This document shows, in pieces, positions 19,097 through 27,100 of a stretch of DNA of 64,000 nt (position 1 is the first letter of the stretch; every line of letters starts with the position of its first letter). Below the pieces are notes generated by a model, which ran no database searches, was not told the DNA's origin, and saw only the letters and a list, made by a program, of their open reading frames with translations. This DNA comes from Ectothiorhodospiraceae bacterium BW-2 (GTDB taxonomy: Bacteria > Pseudomonadota > Gammaproteobacteria > Thiohalomonadales > Thiohalomonadaceae), in NCBI GenBank assembly GCA_008375315.1, contig CP032507.1, forward strand, positions 2,097,001 through 2,161,000. Direction: 5' to 3'. A program made the translations under genes and the position numbers.

Positions 19097-19962
19097 GTCG
19101 TAGCGCTCTAGCGGCAGCGGGGTATTGGCCAGCACCAGCCAAAATTAACCACTTTCTTCACATCACTGGCCGCAGAGCCGATGGTTATCATCTGTTACAG
19201 ACGGTGTTTCAGTTTCTCGATTTTGGCGATCAGCTCGCCTTTGAGATCAATCAGACGGGTCAAATTGGGCTAACAAGCTCGCTCTTAGGGGTGGCGGATG
19301 AGGATAATTTGGTACTTAGAGCGGCGAAACGGCTCCACTCTCATTGCCGCTGCCGCTATGGGGTAACGATTGATCTCCGAAAACAGATCCCTGCCGGTGC
19401 TGGCCTAGGGGGAGGTAGCTCCGATGCGGCGACGACGCTGGTGGCATTAAATCGGTTATGGCGCTGCTCGTTATCGGTTGATGAGTTGGCGGAGCTGGGG
19501 CTAACGCTAGGTGCTGATGTGCCGGTATTTGTTCGCGGTGAGGCGGCTTGGGCGGAGGGGATAGGGGAGCGATTGCAGCCGATAACGCTGCTAGAGCCGT
19601 GGTTTTTGGTGGTGGTGCCACCGGTGTCTATCGCCACTGCGGAGCTTTTTTGTCATCAGCAATTGACACGAGACCAATCTGCCATCACAATATGCGCATT
19701 CCTGACGGGGTCTGAGAACACCATCAATGTGTTCCAGCCACTGGTAAGTCGGCTCTATCCAGAAGTGAACCGAGTTATTCAATGGTTAGATCAATTTCAG
19801 ACTCCCCGCATGAGTGGTACCGGTTCGGCTGTCTTTGCACCGTTTGCCAGTCGCGCTCAGGCGCTAGAAGTTGCGGCAACTTGCCCCGACTCTAGCTGGA
19901 AGAGTTTCGTTGCCAGAGGGATCAACTCCTCGCCATTAAAGCAGCGATTGCTTTTGGAATAG
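19093..19962 (+). CDS. ispE: 4-diphosphocytidyl-2-C-methyl-D-erythritol kinase IspE
   Basis: 289 residues. GHMP-kinase features are visible: PAPAKINHFLHITGRRADGYH at the start, the ATP loop IPAGAGLGGGSSDAATTL, and the late RMSGTGSAVFAPF. It phosphorylates CDP-methylerythritol in the non-mevalonate isoprenoid pathway. The reading frame overlaps lolB by 4 bases and is followed after 14 bases by tRNA-Gln and then prs, the conserved gene order of this region. Confidence 0.95.
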   Translation: MSRSALAAAGYWPAPAKINHFLHITGRRADGYHLLQTVFQFLDFGDQLAFEINQTGQIGLTSSLLGVADEDNLVLRAAKRLHSHCRCRYGVTIDLRKQIPAGAGLGGGSSDAATTLVALNRLWRCSLSVDELAELGLTLGADVPVFVRGEAAWAEGIGERLQPITLLEPWFLVVVPPVSIATAELFCHQQLTRDQSAITICAFLTGSENTINVFQPLVSRLYPEVNRVIQWLDQFQTPRMSGTGSAVFAPFASRAQALEVAATCPDSSWKSFVARGINSSPLKQRLLLE

Positions 19963-19976
19963 CTTAATCATACTTC

Positions 19977-20050
19977 TGGGGTATCGCCAAGCGGTAAGGC
20001 AGCGGGTTTTGATCCCGTCATCCCAGGTTCGAATCCTGGTACCCCAGCCA
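19977..20050 (+). tRNA. tRNA-Gln (anticodon TTG)
   Basis: A 74-base cloverleaf with the CCA end encoded. The acceptor arms are TGGGGTA and TACCCCA, the anticodon stem GCGGG/CCCGT encloses the loop TTTTGAT with anticodon TTG, and the T arm is CCAGG-TTCGAAT-CCTGG. A single tRNA-Gln between ispE and prs is the conserved arrangement in many gammaproteobacteria. Confidence 0.97.
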
Positions 20051-20103
20051 TATTTTCATATTTCGTTGAGGTTGTTACCATTAAACAAGAGGCTAGCAGA
20101 GCT

Positions 20104-21042
20104 ATGATGGTCTTTGCAGGCAATGCCAACCCCCAACTGGCACAAGACATCGTAGGCTATTTGGGAATCCCGCTCGGTAAAGCGATCGTCGGCCAGTTTA
20201 GCGATGGCGAGGTGATGGTTGAGATCCTCGAAAATGTGCGCGGTCGCCATGTCTTCATTCTGCAACCGACCTGTCAGCCGACTAACGACAATCTGATGGA
20301 GCTACTGGTATTGGCCGATGCCCTAAAACGCGCCTCGGCCCATACCATTACCGCTGTGATTCCCTATTTCGGTTATGCGCGTCAAGATCGGCGTCCTCGC
20401 TCTAGTCGCGTCTCGATTACCGCTAAGGTGATCGCCAATATGCTCGCCTCCGCTGGGGTGCATAATCTGCTGACGGTTGATCTCCATGCCGATCAGATTC
20501 AGGGCTTTTTCGATATCCCGGTCGATAATGTCTATGCTTCACCGCTACTGTTAGGCGATATTTGGCGCAGCAGCGACCCCGATCTCATGGTGGTCTCTCC
20601 CGATGTCGGTGGCGTGGTGCGAGCTAGGGCGATAGCGAAGCGGCTCGATGATGCCGATCTGGCTATCATCGATAAACGGCGTCCCCGCCCTAATGTGGCG
20701 CAGGTAATGCATATTATTGGGGATGTTAAGGGGCGCAGTTGCGTGCTAGTCGATGATCTGGTCGATACCGCCGGAACACTCTGCCTAGCCGCTAAAGCAT
20801 TAAAGGAGCATGGCGCGGCTAGAGTGAAGGCCTATATCACCCACCCCGTTCTCTCCGGCCCGGCGATTGACAATATCAACGGTTCGCAACTCGATGAGTT
20901 GGTGGTAACCGATACCATTCCCCTAGCTGAGTCGGCACGACATTGCGAGAAAATTCGCCAAATTTCGATTGCTGAGATGTTAGGTGAGACGATTCGACGC
21001 ATCTACAACGATGAGTCGGTCAGTTCACTTTATATGGATTAG
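20104..21042 (+). CDS. prs: Ribose-phosphate pyrophosphokinase Prs
   Basis: 312 residues. The N-terminal [16 protein letters not shown], the flexible loop [35 protein letters not shown] and the PRPP-binding loop [13 protein letters not shown] are all present and match class I PRPP synthase. It makes phosphoribosyl pyrophosphate from ribose 5-phosphate and ATP for nucleotide, His and Trp synthesis. ATG 20104 and ATG 20107 are adjacent; either could serve. Follows tRNA-Gln by 53 bases and precedes rplY by 96 bases. Confidence 0.97.
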   Translation: MMVFAGNANPQLAQDIVGYLGIPLGKAIVGQFSDGEVMVEILENVRGRHVFILQPTCQPTNDNLMELLVLADALKRASAHTITAVIPYFGYARQDRRPRSSRVSITAKVIANMLASAGVHNLLTVDLHADQIQGFFDIPVDNVYASPLLLGDIWRSSDPDLMVVSPDVGGVVRARAIAKRLDDADLAIIDKRRPRPNVAQVMHIIGDVKGRSCVLVDDLVDTAGTLCLAAKALKEHGAARVKAYITHPVLSGPAIDNINGSQLDELVVTDTIPLAESARHCEKIRQISIAEMLGETIRRIYNDESVSSLYMD

Positions 21043-21138
21043 CCGCCGCTTTTTTAGTAGAATCCGCGCTCTTTTTTGGATGGCTGCTCTCTGGTCGCGG
21101 AGAGGTAGCCTTTTTGCTCTATTATCAGGAGAACAAGT

Positions 21139-21750
21139 ATGAGTAGTGTTAACTATAAACTGACTGCCGAAGTTCGCAGCGATACAGGTAAAGGTGCGAG
21201 CCGCCGCCTGCGCAAAGCGGGCAAAATTCCGGCAATTATCTATGGCGGCTCTGGAGCGCCGCAGTCGATTATGATGGATCATGATAAATTGATGCACCAG
21301 CTAGAGCATGAATCGTTCTACTCCCATATCCTAGAGCTAGATATGGGGGGGCGTAGTGAACAGTGTGTCCTCAAGGATCTACAGCGCCATCCGGCCAAAA
21401 ACAGGATTCTTCATGCCGATTTTTTACGCACTAATCCCGAAGAGCGGTTGCGTATGAGCGTGCCGATCCACTTTATTAACGAGGATATCGCCCCTGGAGT
21501 GAAGAAGGGGGGAATGGTCTCCCATAACATTACTGAGGTGGAGATATTCTGTCTGCCCAAAGATCTGCCCGAGTATCTGGTGGCTGATCTAAGTCAGCTA
21601 GAGATTGAGCAGACGCTCCATATCTCCGATATTCAGCTACCCGAAGGGGTCGCTTTAGTGGAGCTAAGCCACGGGAGTGAACACAATCTACCGATTGCCG
21701 CGATTCATAAGACTCGTGCGAGTATCGAGGCGGAAAAAACGGGCGCTTAA
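21139..21750 (+). CDS. rplY: 50S ribosomal protein L25 / general stress protein Ctc
   Basis: 203 residues, the long (Ctc/TL5) form. The N-terminal L25 domain has LTAEVRSDTGKGASRRLRKAGKIPAIIYGG and the 5S rRNA-binding VLKDLQRHPAKNRILHADF. A C-terminal beta-rich domain runs from VPIHFINEDIAPGVKKGG. A strong ribosome binding site AGGAGA is 8 bases before the ATG. L25 binds 5S rRNA in the central protuberance. Located between prs and pth as usual. Confidence 0.96.
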   Translation: MSSVNYKLTAEVRSDTGKGASRRLRKAGKIPAIIYGGSGAPQSIMMDHDKLMHQLEHESFYSHILELDMGGRSEQCVLKDLQRHPAKNRILHADFLRTNPEERLRMSVPIHFINEDIAPGVKKGGMVSHNITEVEIFCLPKDLPEYLVADLSQLEIEQTLHISDIQLPEGVALVELSHGSEHNLPIAAIHKTRASIEAEKTGA

Positions 21751-21776
21751 AGCTCGTCTCGTCTCTGGCCCGATTG

Positions 21777-22355
21777 ATGGGGGCGATACAGATAATAGCT
21801 GGTCTAGGAAACCCTGGGCCACAATACCAGCAGACCCGGCACAACGCCGGGTTTTGGTTAGTCGATGCGCTAGCTGAGCGCTGCGGTGCAAGCTGGCAGA
21901 GGCAGAGCCGTTTTCAGGCCGAAGTGGCTCAAATCACTCTCAACGGCGAACCGGTGTGGCTGCTCAAACCGATGACCTTTATGAATCGTAGCGGTAGCGC
22001 AATAGGTGCCTTAAGCCGCTACTACAAAATTGAGGCACCCGAGGCGATATTGGTCGCCCATGATGAGCTCGATCTGCCGCCCGGTAGGGTGCGCCTAAAG
22101 CAGGGGGGAGGGCATGGGGGCCATAATGGCCTGCGCGATACTATCTCTCATCTCAATAGTCGTGATTTTTGGCGGCTGCGACTCGGGATCGGCCATCCGG
22201 GCAGCGCCGCCGAAGTTACCCCCTATGTCCTAGGGAGTGCGCCTGTTAGCGAACAGCCGCAGCTATGGCAGATGGTGCAGCGCACGGTGGAGGAGATAGA
22301 GGCTATCGTCGCCGGTGAGTTTCAAGTGGTGATGAACCGACTCCATCGCGATTGA
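21777..22355 (+). CDS. pth: Peptidyl-tRNA hydrolase
   Basis: 192 residues from ATG 21777; a TTG codon directly before it is in frame but not needed. The sequence has IIAGLGNPGPQYQQTRHNAGFW-type signature, with the catalytic histidine in TRHNAG, then KPMTFMNRSG and HDELDLPPG, followed by GGGHGGHNGLRD. It releases peptides from prematurely dissociated peptidyl-tRNA. It sits between rplY and ychF, the conserved order. Confidence 0.96.
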   Translation: MGAIQIIAGLGNPGPQYQQTRHNAGFWLVDALAERCGASWQRQSRFQAEVAQITLNGEPVWLLKPMTFMNRSGSAIGALSRYYKIEAPEAILVAHDELDLPPGRVRLKQGGGHGGHNGLRDTISHLNSRDFWRLRLGIGHPGSAAEVTPYVLGSAPVSEQPQLWQMVQRTVEEIEAIVAGEFQVVMNRLHRD

Positions 22356-22416
22356 GAGCAGGATCGGTTGATGGGAGCAATTAACAGTTTAACTTTGTTG
22401 AGCGGGAAGAGAGTCT

Positions 22417-23508
22417 ATGGGAATTAAGTGTGGCATTGTGGGTCTGCCTAATGTGGGTAAATCGACCCTGTTTAATGCCTTGACCCAAGCCGGTATTCAG
22501 GCAGAGAACTACCCCTTCTGCACCATTGAGCCTAATGTCGGGGTGGTGGCGGTACCGGATGAGCGGTTATTGCAGCTAGAGCAGATTGTGAAACCACGCC
22601 AGAGAGTCGCGACGACGATGGAGTTTGTCGATATCGCCGGTCTGGTCGCGGGAGCCTCTAAAGGCGAGGGGTTGGGGAATAAGTTTTTAGCCAATATTCG
22701 CGAAACCGATGCCATTGCCCAAGTGGTACGCTGTTTTGACGATGAGAATGTGGTTCATGTGGCCGGTCGGGTTAACCCGCTGGACGATATTGAGACGATT
22801 AACACCGAACTGGCACTTGCTGATCTGGAAACGGTGGAAAAAGCGGTGGTAAGAGTCTCTAAGTTGACCAAAAGCGGCAATAAAGAGGCCAAAGCGAAGC
22901 TAGAGACGATTGAAAAGGCGCGTGCTCACCTAGAGCGAGGAGAGTTGGTTCGTACGCTAACGCTTGATGAGGAGCAGCAGAGCCACCTCTATGATCTCCA
23001 TCTTTTGACAGTCAAACCGACGATGTATATCGCCAATGTGGCCGAAGAGGGTTTAGAGAATAACCCCCATCTGGAGGCGGTAAGGGAGCTAGCTAAGGGT
23101 GAGGGGAGTGAAGTGGTTCCGGTCTGTGCCGCTATCGAAGCGGAGCTAGTCGAGCTAGAGGCACAGGAGGCGGCGCTATTTTTGGCCGAAATAGGCCAGA
23201 GCGAACCGGGACTCAATCGGGTCATTCGTGCCGGTTATCGGTTATTGGGGTTGCAGACCTACTTTACTGCCGGCGAGAAGGAGGTGCGTGCTTGGACGGT
23301 GAAGGTGGGAGCGACCGCACCGCAGGCGGCGGCGGTGATTCATACCGATTTTGAGAAGGGCTTTATTCGTGCTGAAGTAATAGCCTACCACGACTTTGTC
23401 GCCTGTGGAGGGGAGCAGGGGGCAAAGGAGGCGGGTAAGTTTCGGTTGGAGGGGAGAGAGTATATCGTCAATGATGGTGATATTATGCATTTTCGGTTTA
23501 ATGTGTAA
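22417..23508 (+). CDS. ychF: Redox-regulated ATPase YchF (OLA1 family)
   Basis: 363 residues, the exact usual length of E. coli Ych[19 protein letters not shown] is the P-loop, [20 protein letters not shown] is switch II, and the NKxD guanine motif is replaced by NVAEE in YIANVAEEG, which explains ATP preference in this family. A C-terminal TGS domain has [20 protein letters not shown] and ends MHFRFNV. It binds ribosomes and acts in stress responses. It is the last gene of the TPR-to-ychF cluster. Confidence 0.97.
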   Translation: MGIKCGIVGLPNVGKSTLFNALTQAGIQAENYPFCTIEPNVGVVAVPDERLLQLEQIVKPRQRVATTMEFVDIAGLVAGASKGEGLGNKFLANIRETDAIAQVVRCFDDENVVHVAGRVNPLDDIETINTELALADLETVEKAVVRVSKLTKSGNKEAKAKLETIEKARAHLERGELVRTLTLDEEQQSHLYDLHLLTVKPTMYIANVAEEGLENNPHLEAVRELAKGEGSEVVPVCAAIEAELVELEAQEAALFLAEIGQSEPGLNRVIRAGYRLLGLQTYFTAGEKEVRAWTVKVGATAPQAAAVIHTDFEKGFIRAEVIAYHDFVACGGEQGAKEAGKFRLEGREYIVNDGDIMHFRFNV

Positions 23509-23675
23509 CTTTAAGAGTTAGCTCACCCCATTTAGCCCCAGCATAGGTACCGAACGGGTGAACAGGGCCTCATGTGGCGATAAAACTGGCCAACAGGGCA
23601 TAAGAATGTCATAATTATTGCATATTCTAACGAAGAGATGGCCTTTTAGAAATGAAACATGGGGTTTAACCGAAT

Positions 23676-24119
23676 ATGTTAGTAGAGTGGGATGATGAAC
23701 TGAGTGTCGGTATTCAGGAGATTGATGAGCAGCATAAAGTGCTAGTCGGTCTAGTGAACGAGATGCATGATGCCATCCACGAACACCAAGGTCGCGAAGC
23801 GTCGATCGCGATTTTGGTGAAGCTAGTGGACTATACCAAGATTCACTTCGCCGTTGAAGAGAGTCTAATGCGGATCTTTGAGTACCCAGAGTACGAAGAG
23901 CACAAAGAGCAGCATGCCGCCTTGCTAGATGAGATTGCGATTATGCAGGAGAAGATTGACGCAGGTGGAGCCATTAGCTTTCAGCTACTCCACTTTTTGA
24001 AGATGTGGCTCACTAAGCATATTGTCGATTCAGACAAGAACTATACCGAACATTTTCTAAATACCGGCGTTAAGGCCACAACCAAAAACCAGAGCTGGTT
24101 CTCTCGCTTATGGCACTAG
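23676..24119 (+). CDS. Bacteriohemerythrin
   Basis: 147 residues. The full set of seven di-iron ligands of hemerythrin is present: H20 (DEQH), H57 and E61 (IHFAVEE), H76 and H80 (EEHKEQH), H115 and D120 (KHIVDSD). No signal peptide or fused signalling domain is seen, so this is a stand-alone cytoplasmic oxygen carrier, sensor or scavenger. The globin-like gene starts 16 bases downstream, making a co-transcribed pair of oxygen-binding proteins likely. The 167 bases upstream hold no gene I can support. Confidence 0.95.
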   Translation: MLVEWDDELSVGIQEIDEQHKVLVGLVNEMHDAIHEHQGREASIAILVKLVDYTKIHFAVEESLMRIFEYPEYEEHKEQHAALLDEIAIMQEKIDAGGAISFQLLHFLKMWLTKHIVDSDKNYTEHFLNTGVKATTKNQSWFSRLWH

Positions 24120-24135
24120 CGTTTAGGTGCAATGG

Positions 24136-24564
24136 ATGACACGACTCACCCCTCAAGAGAATTGCATAGTTCATGACAGCCTCAATCGGGCTAGTCAACA
24201 TGAAGAGTTTATTGATATTTTTTACGATGACTTCTTTCATAACGCCACCGGTGCCCTGCAGTTTTTTAAGGTGGTCGATATGGAGCGGCAGAAGAAAAAG
24301 CTCCGCTCCACCCTTAAAACCCTCATTCAAGCGATAGACGAAGAGCCGGGGCTGGAATTCTATCTGGAGTATCTGGCTCGAATGCATCAACGGTTTCATA
24401 TTCCGCCGGAGATGTATGAGGTATGGGTCGATTCACTGATGGTGGCGCTGCGCCGCTGCGACCCGCTCTTCTGTCAGTCGCAGGAGGAGTTGTGGCGCAG
24501 AGTGTTACAGCATAGTGTCGATATCCTCTCTGGCGTTGAGGTCGAGCACTACCACTCTGCCTAA
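24136..24564 (+). CDS. Globin-like protein
   Basis: 142 residues from ATG 24136, chosen because AGG lies 8 bases upstream; a GTG nine bases earlier is in frame. The all-helical sequence fits single-domain bacterial globins: an early FYDDFF, KVVDMERQKKKL, and LEYLARMHQRFHIPPEMY, where H84 aligns with the proximal heme histidine (LxxxH...xPPxxY). A role in oxygen, NO or redox sensing is likely but not shown. It follows the bacteriohemerythrin by 16 bases. The family assignment rests on this motif spacing, not on overall identity, so confidence is moderate. Confidence 0.72.
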   Translation: MTRLTPQENCIVHDSLNRASQHEEFIDIFYDDFFHNATGALQFFKVVDMERQKKKLRSTLKTLIQAIDEEPGLEFYLEYLARMHQRFHIPPEMYEVWVDSLMVALRRCDPLFCQSQEELWRRVLQHSVDILSGVEVEHYHSA

Positions 24565-24858
24565 GAGAGGTGTCTAAATTTGCCTTCCTCAGCGGGGGAG
24601 GCTAGGGGCTAAGACCGTTAATTTGACATCAACAAGATTGATTTTGTCCCCGAGGTTTAGCGCAATTCGTTGCTGCGCCGGGATGAAAATAGTGTCAATG
24701 ACCGAACGATGTCCGGTAATCAACGGCGTGTAGGTTTCAAACCCGCCCCTACGAAACCCGAAACATCCTCCATCCTCCATCTGGCGATAGGCGAACCGCT
24801 CCTCATCAATGTGAACTCTATTTTTAGAATGCCACTGTCTTGAGCTAGACTAGCGATT
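24565..24858 (+). other. Non-coding stretch with possible gene remnant
   Basis: About 290 bases without a convincing gene. A minus-strand open frame (24589-24780, 63 codons, containing TPLITGHRSVIDTIFIPA and ALNLGDKINLVDVKL) has no recognisable domain and could be the tail of a lost gene. The bases around 24731-24752 read TTTCAAACCCGCCCCTAC, which looks like one arm of a repeat, but I see no partner arm here. No confident promoter. Confidence 0.4.
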
Positions 24859-24883
24859 GCAGTAGCATGGACAGCCCTGAGCT
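24859..24883 (+). repeat. 25-bp direct repeat, copy 1 (upstream of first coiled-coil gene)
   Basis: A 25-base sequence starting GCAGTAGCATGGACAGCC and ending TGAGCT occurs identically at 27003-27027 upstream of the second coiled-coil gene. In copy 1 it is separated from the shared ribosome-binding segment GGAGAGATATAAAG by only about 6 bases; in copy 2 by about 60. It marks the left end of the duplicated unit. Confidence 0.9.
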
Positions 24884-24903
24884 GTGATTGGAGAGATATA
24901 AAG

Positions 24904-25530
24904 ATGAAAACGATGATTATCACCTTGCTATTATTAAGCCATCTATCGAGCGGCTATGCGCTGGAAGTCGCGCCACGCTTAACAGATCGAGAGATTATCG
25001 AATCGCTAGCCGATCTAAAGAGCGACATAGCGCGGGTTGACCAGCGTTTTGATGCTGTTGACCAGCGTTTTGATGCTGTTAACCAGCGTTTTGATGCTGT
25101 TAACCAGCGTTTTGATGCCGTTAACCAGCGAATCGATTCGCTAGAGAAGCAGACCTCAGAGCGTTTTGATGCGATGGAGAAGCAGACGGCAGAGCGTTTT
25201 GACGCAATGGAGAAGCAGACCAACGCCCGTTTTGACGCGATTGACCAGCGTTTTGAGCAGATGAATGCTCAATTTGATAAGCTTTGGAATCTAATGCTGG
25301 TCATCATTGCCGGCGTCTTTGGCCTCATTGGTTTTGTGGTTTGGGATCGTAAAACGGCATTAAAGCCCCTAGAGCAGCGGTTAGAGCGGCTTGAGATGAG
25401 TCTGCAACAAGATTTTGAGATTCAGCATCGGCAGGGCTCAAAGATGACCCGACTGATAAACGCCCTCAAAGAGCTCGCGCAAAGCGACCCAAAACTGCAA
25501 GGGGTGCTGCGCAGCTTTTCTCTGCTGTAG
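24904..25530 (+). CDS. Membrane-anchored coiled-coil protein, paralogue 1
   Basis: 208 residues, function unknown. An N-terminal signal peptide (IITLLLLSHLSSGYA) precedes a coiled coil made of five 7-residue units (VDQRFDA, VNQRFDA and variants, residues 45-79) and three 11-residue units (LEKQTSERFDA type, residues 80-112). A single transmembrane helix follows (LWNLMLVIIAGVFGLIGFVVW) and then a charged C-terminal helix. It is almost identical to the gene at 27101-27781 apart from repeat number. Heptad and hendecad units are both compatible with a continuous coiled coil, so the protein probably oligomerises outside the membrane. Strong SD GGAGAG precedes the ATG. No family could be named. Confidence 0.88.
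   Translation: MKTMIITLLLLSHLSSGYALEVAPRLTDREIIESLADLKSDIARVDQRFDAVDQRFDAVNQRFDAVNQRFDAVNQRIDSLEKQTSERFDAMEKQTAERFDAMEKQTNARFDAIDQRFEQMNAQFDKLWNLMLVIIAGVFGLIGFVVWDRKTALKPLEQRLERLEMSLQQDFEIQHRQGSKMTRLINALKELAQSDPKLQGVLRSFSLL
25036..25239 (+). repeat. Coding tandem repeats: 5 x 21 bp then 3 x 33 bp
   Basis: Within the first coiled-coil gene, 21-base units (GTTGACCAGCGTTTTGATGC type) fill 25036-25140 and 33-base units encoding EKQTxxRFDAM fill 25141-25239. Copy number differs in the paralogue (6 and 4), so these arrays have expanded or contracted in whole units. Confidence 0.9.
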
Positions 25531-25627
25531 TTAAATTATTCAGGCCTTTTTTAGCCCCACCCCAACCCTCCTCGCTGGGGGCAGTGAGTCACAATACCTG
25601 TTTTTTGCTCTTGAGAGAGACGACCCG

Positions 25628-26019
25628 ATGAGTACCCTAGAACAGCATCAGACCCCGCTACCGGCCAACTATCGACTACACCGCTACCACATACAGCGCC
25701 AGCTAGGCAAAGGGGGCTTTGGGATTACCTACTTAGCGCTAGATACCGAACGGAATCGGTCGGCAGTGATCAAAGGTGGTTTCAAACCAAACCCCTACGG
25801 TCTCTACGATATGTTAGGCAATGTGTGGGGGTGGTCCTGCTTAGGGTATGATGAGCGGTATAGTGGAGGCGAAAATCAATGTCAAAATCGTGTAGATTCC
25901 GGCGGCTGCGCCCTCCGTGGCGGTTCATGGTTCGGCAGCCCCTGATCGCGATATTTTCAGGCAGAACGCATGAGACAGAAAATGACCACCAGCATACAAG
26001 GCTAGCTGCCAGAAACTAC
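25628..26019 (+). pseudogene. Serine/threonine kinase / FGE-sulfatase (C-type lectin fold) fusion pseudogene
   Basis: The intact N-terminus (ATG 25628) gives 105 residues: a kinase glycine-rich loop QLGKGGFGITYLALD and a VAIK-like lysine (SAVIK), then a direct jump to the C-terminal part of a formylglycine-generating-enzyme-like domain (NPYGLYDMLGNVWGW, then CALRGGSWFGSP). About the whole kinase body and most of the FGE domain are missing, so an internal deletion fused the ends. A TGA at 25943-25945 interrupts the FGE tail; reading on gives SRYFQAERMRQKMTTSIQG and another stop, after which LAARNYP appears in a shifted frame, matching the usual end of such domains (GFRLAR). Kinase-FGE fusions are known from large sulfur bacteria and cyanobacteria. 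It lies between the two coiled-coil paralogues. Confidence 0.85.
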
Positions 26020-26029
26020 CCACCACCAC

Positions 26030-26998
26030 ATGAAAAAACCGCCCCACACCACCCTCACCGACCCCCACGATCGCTTCTTTCGCGAGAATTTCGAACGCAA
26101 AGAGCTAGCGCAAGACTACCTGCAACACTACCTACCGAACGAGATAGTCGCCCTCCTAGATATGAGCACCCTAACCATCGCCAAAGATAGCTATGTCAGC
26201 AAAGAGCTACGCAAATCGTTTTCAGATCTAGTCTATCGCGTAGAGTATCGTCACGAACCCGACCTATCCGAGGAGGAGAGGCCAGAAGGGGTTCACATCT
26301 ACCTGCTGTTTGACCACAAAAGCACCCCCGACCGCTGGGTAGCGCTACAACTACTGCGTTATCAAGTGCTTAGTGCAGAGGCCTATCGCAAACAGAATCC
26401 GAAAGCCAAATACCTGCCACCGGTCTATCCGATAGTGCTCTACCACGGCCAATCGCGCTGGAATATAGCCCGCGACTATCAAGCCCTAATCCGACCACTC
26501 CCCGCAGCACTCACCCCCTATATCCCCCAATTTCGTTACGATCTACACGACATCTCCCCCCACGGAAAACTGGAACTCAAAGGGGAGGTGTTGACCCGTA
26601 TGGCCTCATTAGCGTTACGCTATATCTATGATAAGCAACCGCTACAGCGACTGCTAGAGCTGATTGACCTAATCCGGCAAATTCAAGATCGCGCCACAGC
26701 GGTAGATGTATTAGAGTGCCTATTGCGCTACTATGTACAAGCCACGGAACGAGTTAGCGAAACCGAAGCGCGTGAAGCATGACAGACCCTACCCGATGGA
26801 GAACCACTGATGCAGACATTTATCGATAAATATGTGCAACAAGGTGAGGCAAATATACTCATCCGCCAACTGAAAACCAAATTTGGTATGGTACCTGGTG
26901 AGACGATGGCAAGGATCGAACAGGCCGATGCCGACACTTTGCTGCGTTGGTCTGAACGCATCCTGACCGCCGAAAAGCCCGAAGATCTATTTCATTGA
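26030..26998 (+). pseudogene. Rpn-family PD-(D/E)XK nuclease / putative transposase, interrupted by an in-frame TGA
   Basis: The frame from ATG 26030 runs 250 residues to TGA at 26780-26782, and the same frame continues without further stops to 26998 (MQTFIDKYVQQGEANILIRQL to EKPEDLFH), which is the normal C-terminal tail of this family. Removing the stop gives about 322 residues. The nuclease core is intact: TDPHDRFFRENF at the start, FSDLVYRVEYR and YLLFDHKS for the catalytic Asp and D-x-K motifs, then LLRYQVL. Rpn-family proteins are DNA nucleases linked to recombination and gene transfer. A single nonsense mutation is the simplest reading; the truncated product could still carry the catalytic domain. 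Confidence 0.85.
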
Positions 26999-27002
26999 GG
27001 TG

Positions 27003-27027
27003 GCAGTAGCATGGACAGCCCTGAGCT
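27003..27027 (+). repeat. 25-bp direct repeat, copy 2 (upstream of second coiled-coil gene)
   Basis: Identical to 24859-24883. It lies 4 bases after the Rpn pseudogene stop and about 75 bases before the start of the second coiled-coil gene, with an extra segment of about 60 bases between it and the ribosome binding site that copy 1 lacks. Confidence 0.9.
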
Positions 27028-27100
27028 ATTGATCGATTAACTTAAGCCATGAAAAGCGCGTTTATTTAACACCACCACCGTATTAAGGAGAGATATAAAG

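Noticed and set aside
19316-19637. Two antisense frames of about 100 codons inside ispE
   Set aside because: They are proline/serine-rich complements of a well-supported kinase gene with no independent features.
24589-24780. Minus-strand 63-codon frame between the globin and the first coiled-coil gene
   Set aside because: No domain, no ribosome binding site and no neighbouring gene on that strand; kept only as a possible remnant in the non-coding entry.
25628-27000. A complete diversity-generating retroelement
   Set aside because: There is an FGE-like tail but no reverse transcriptase gene and no template repeat in the window.
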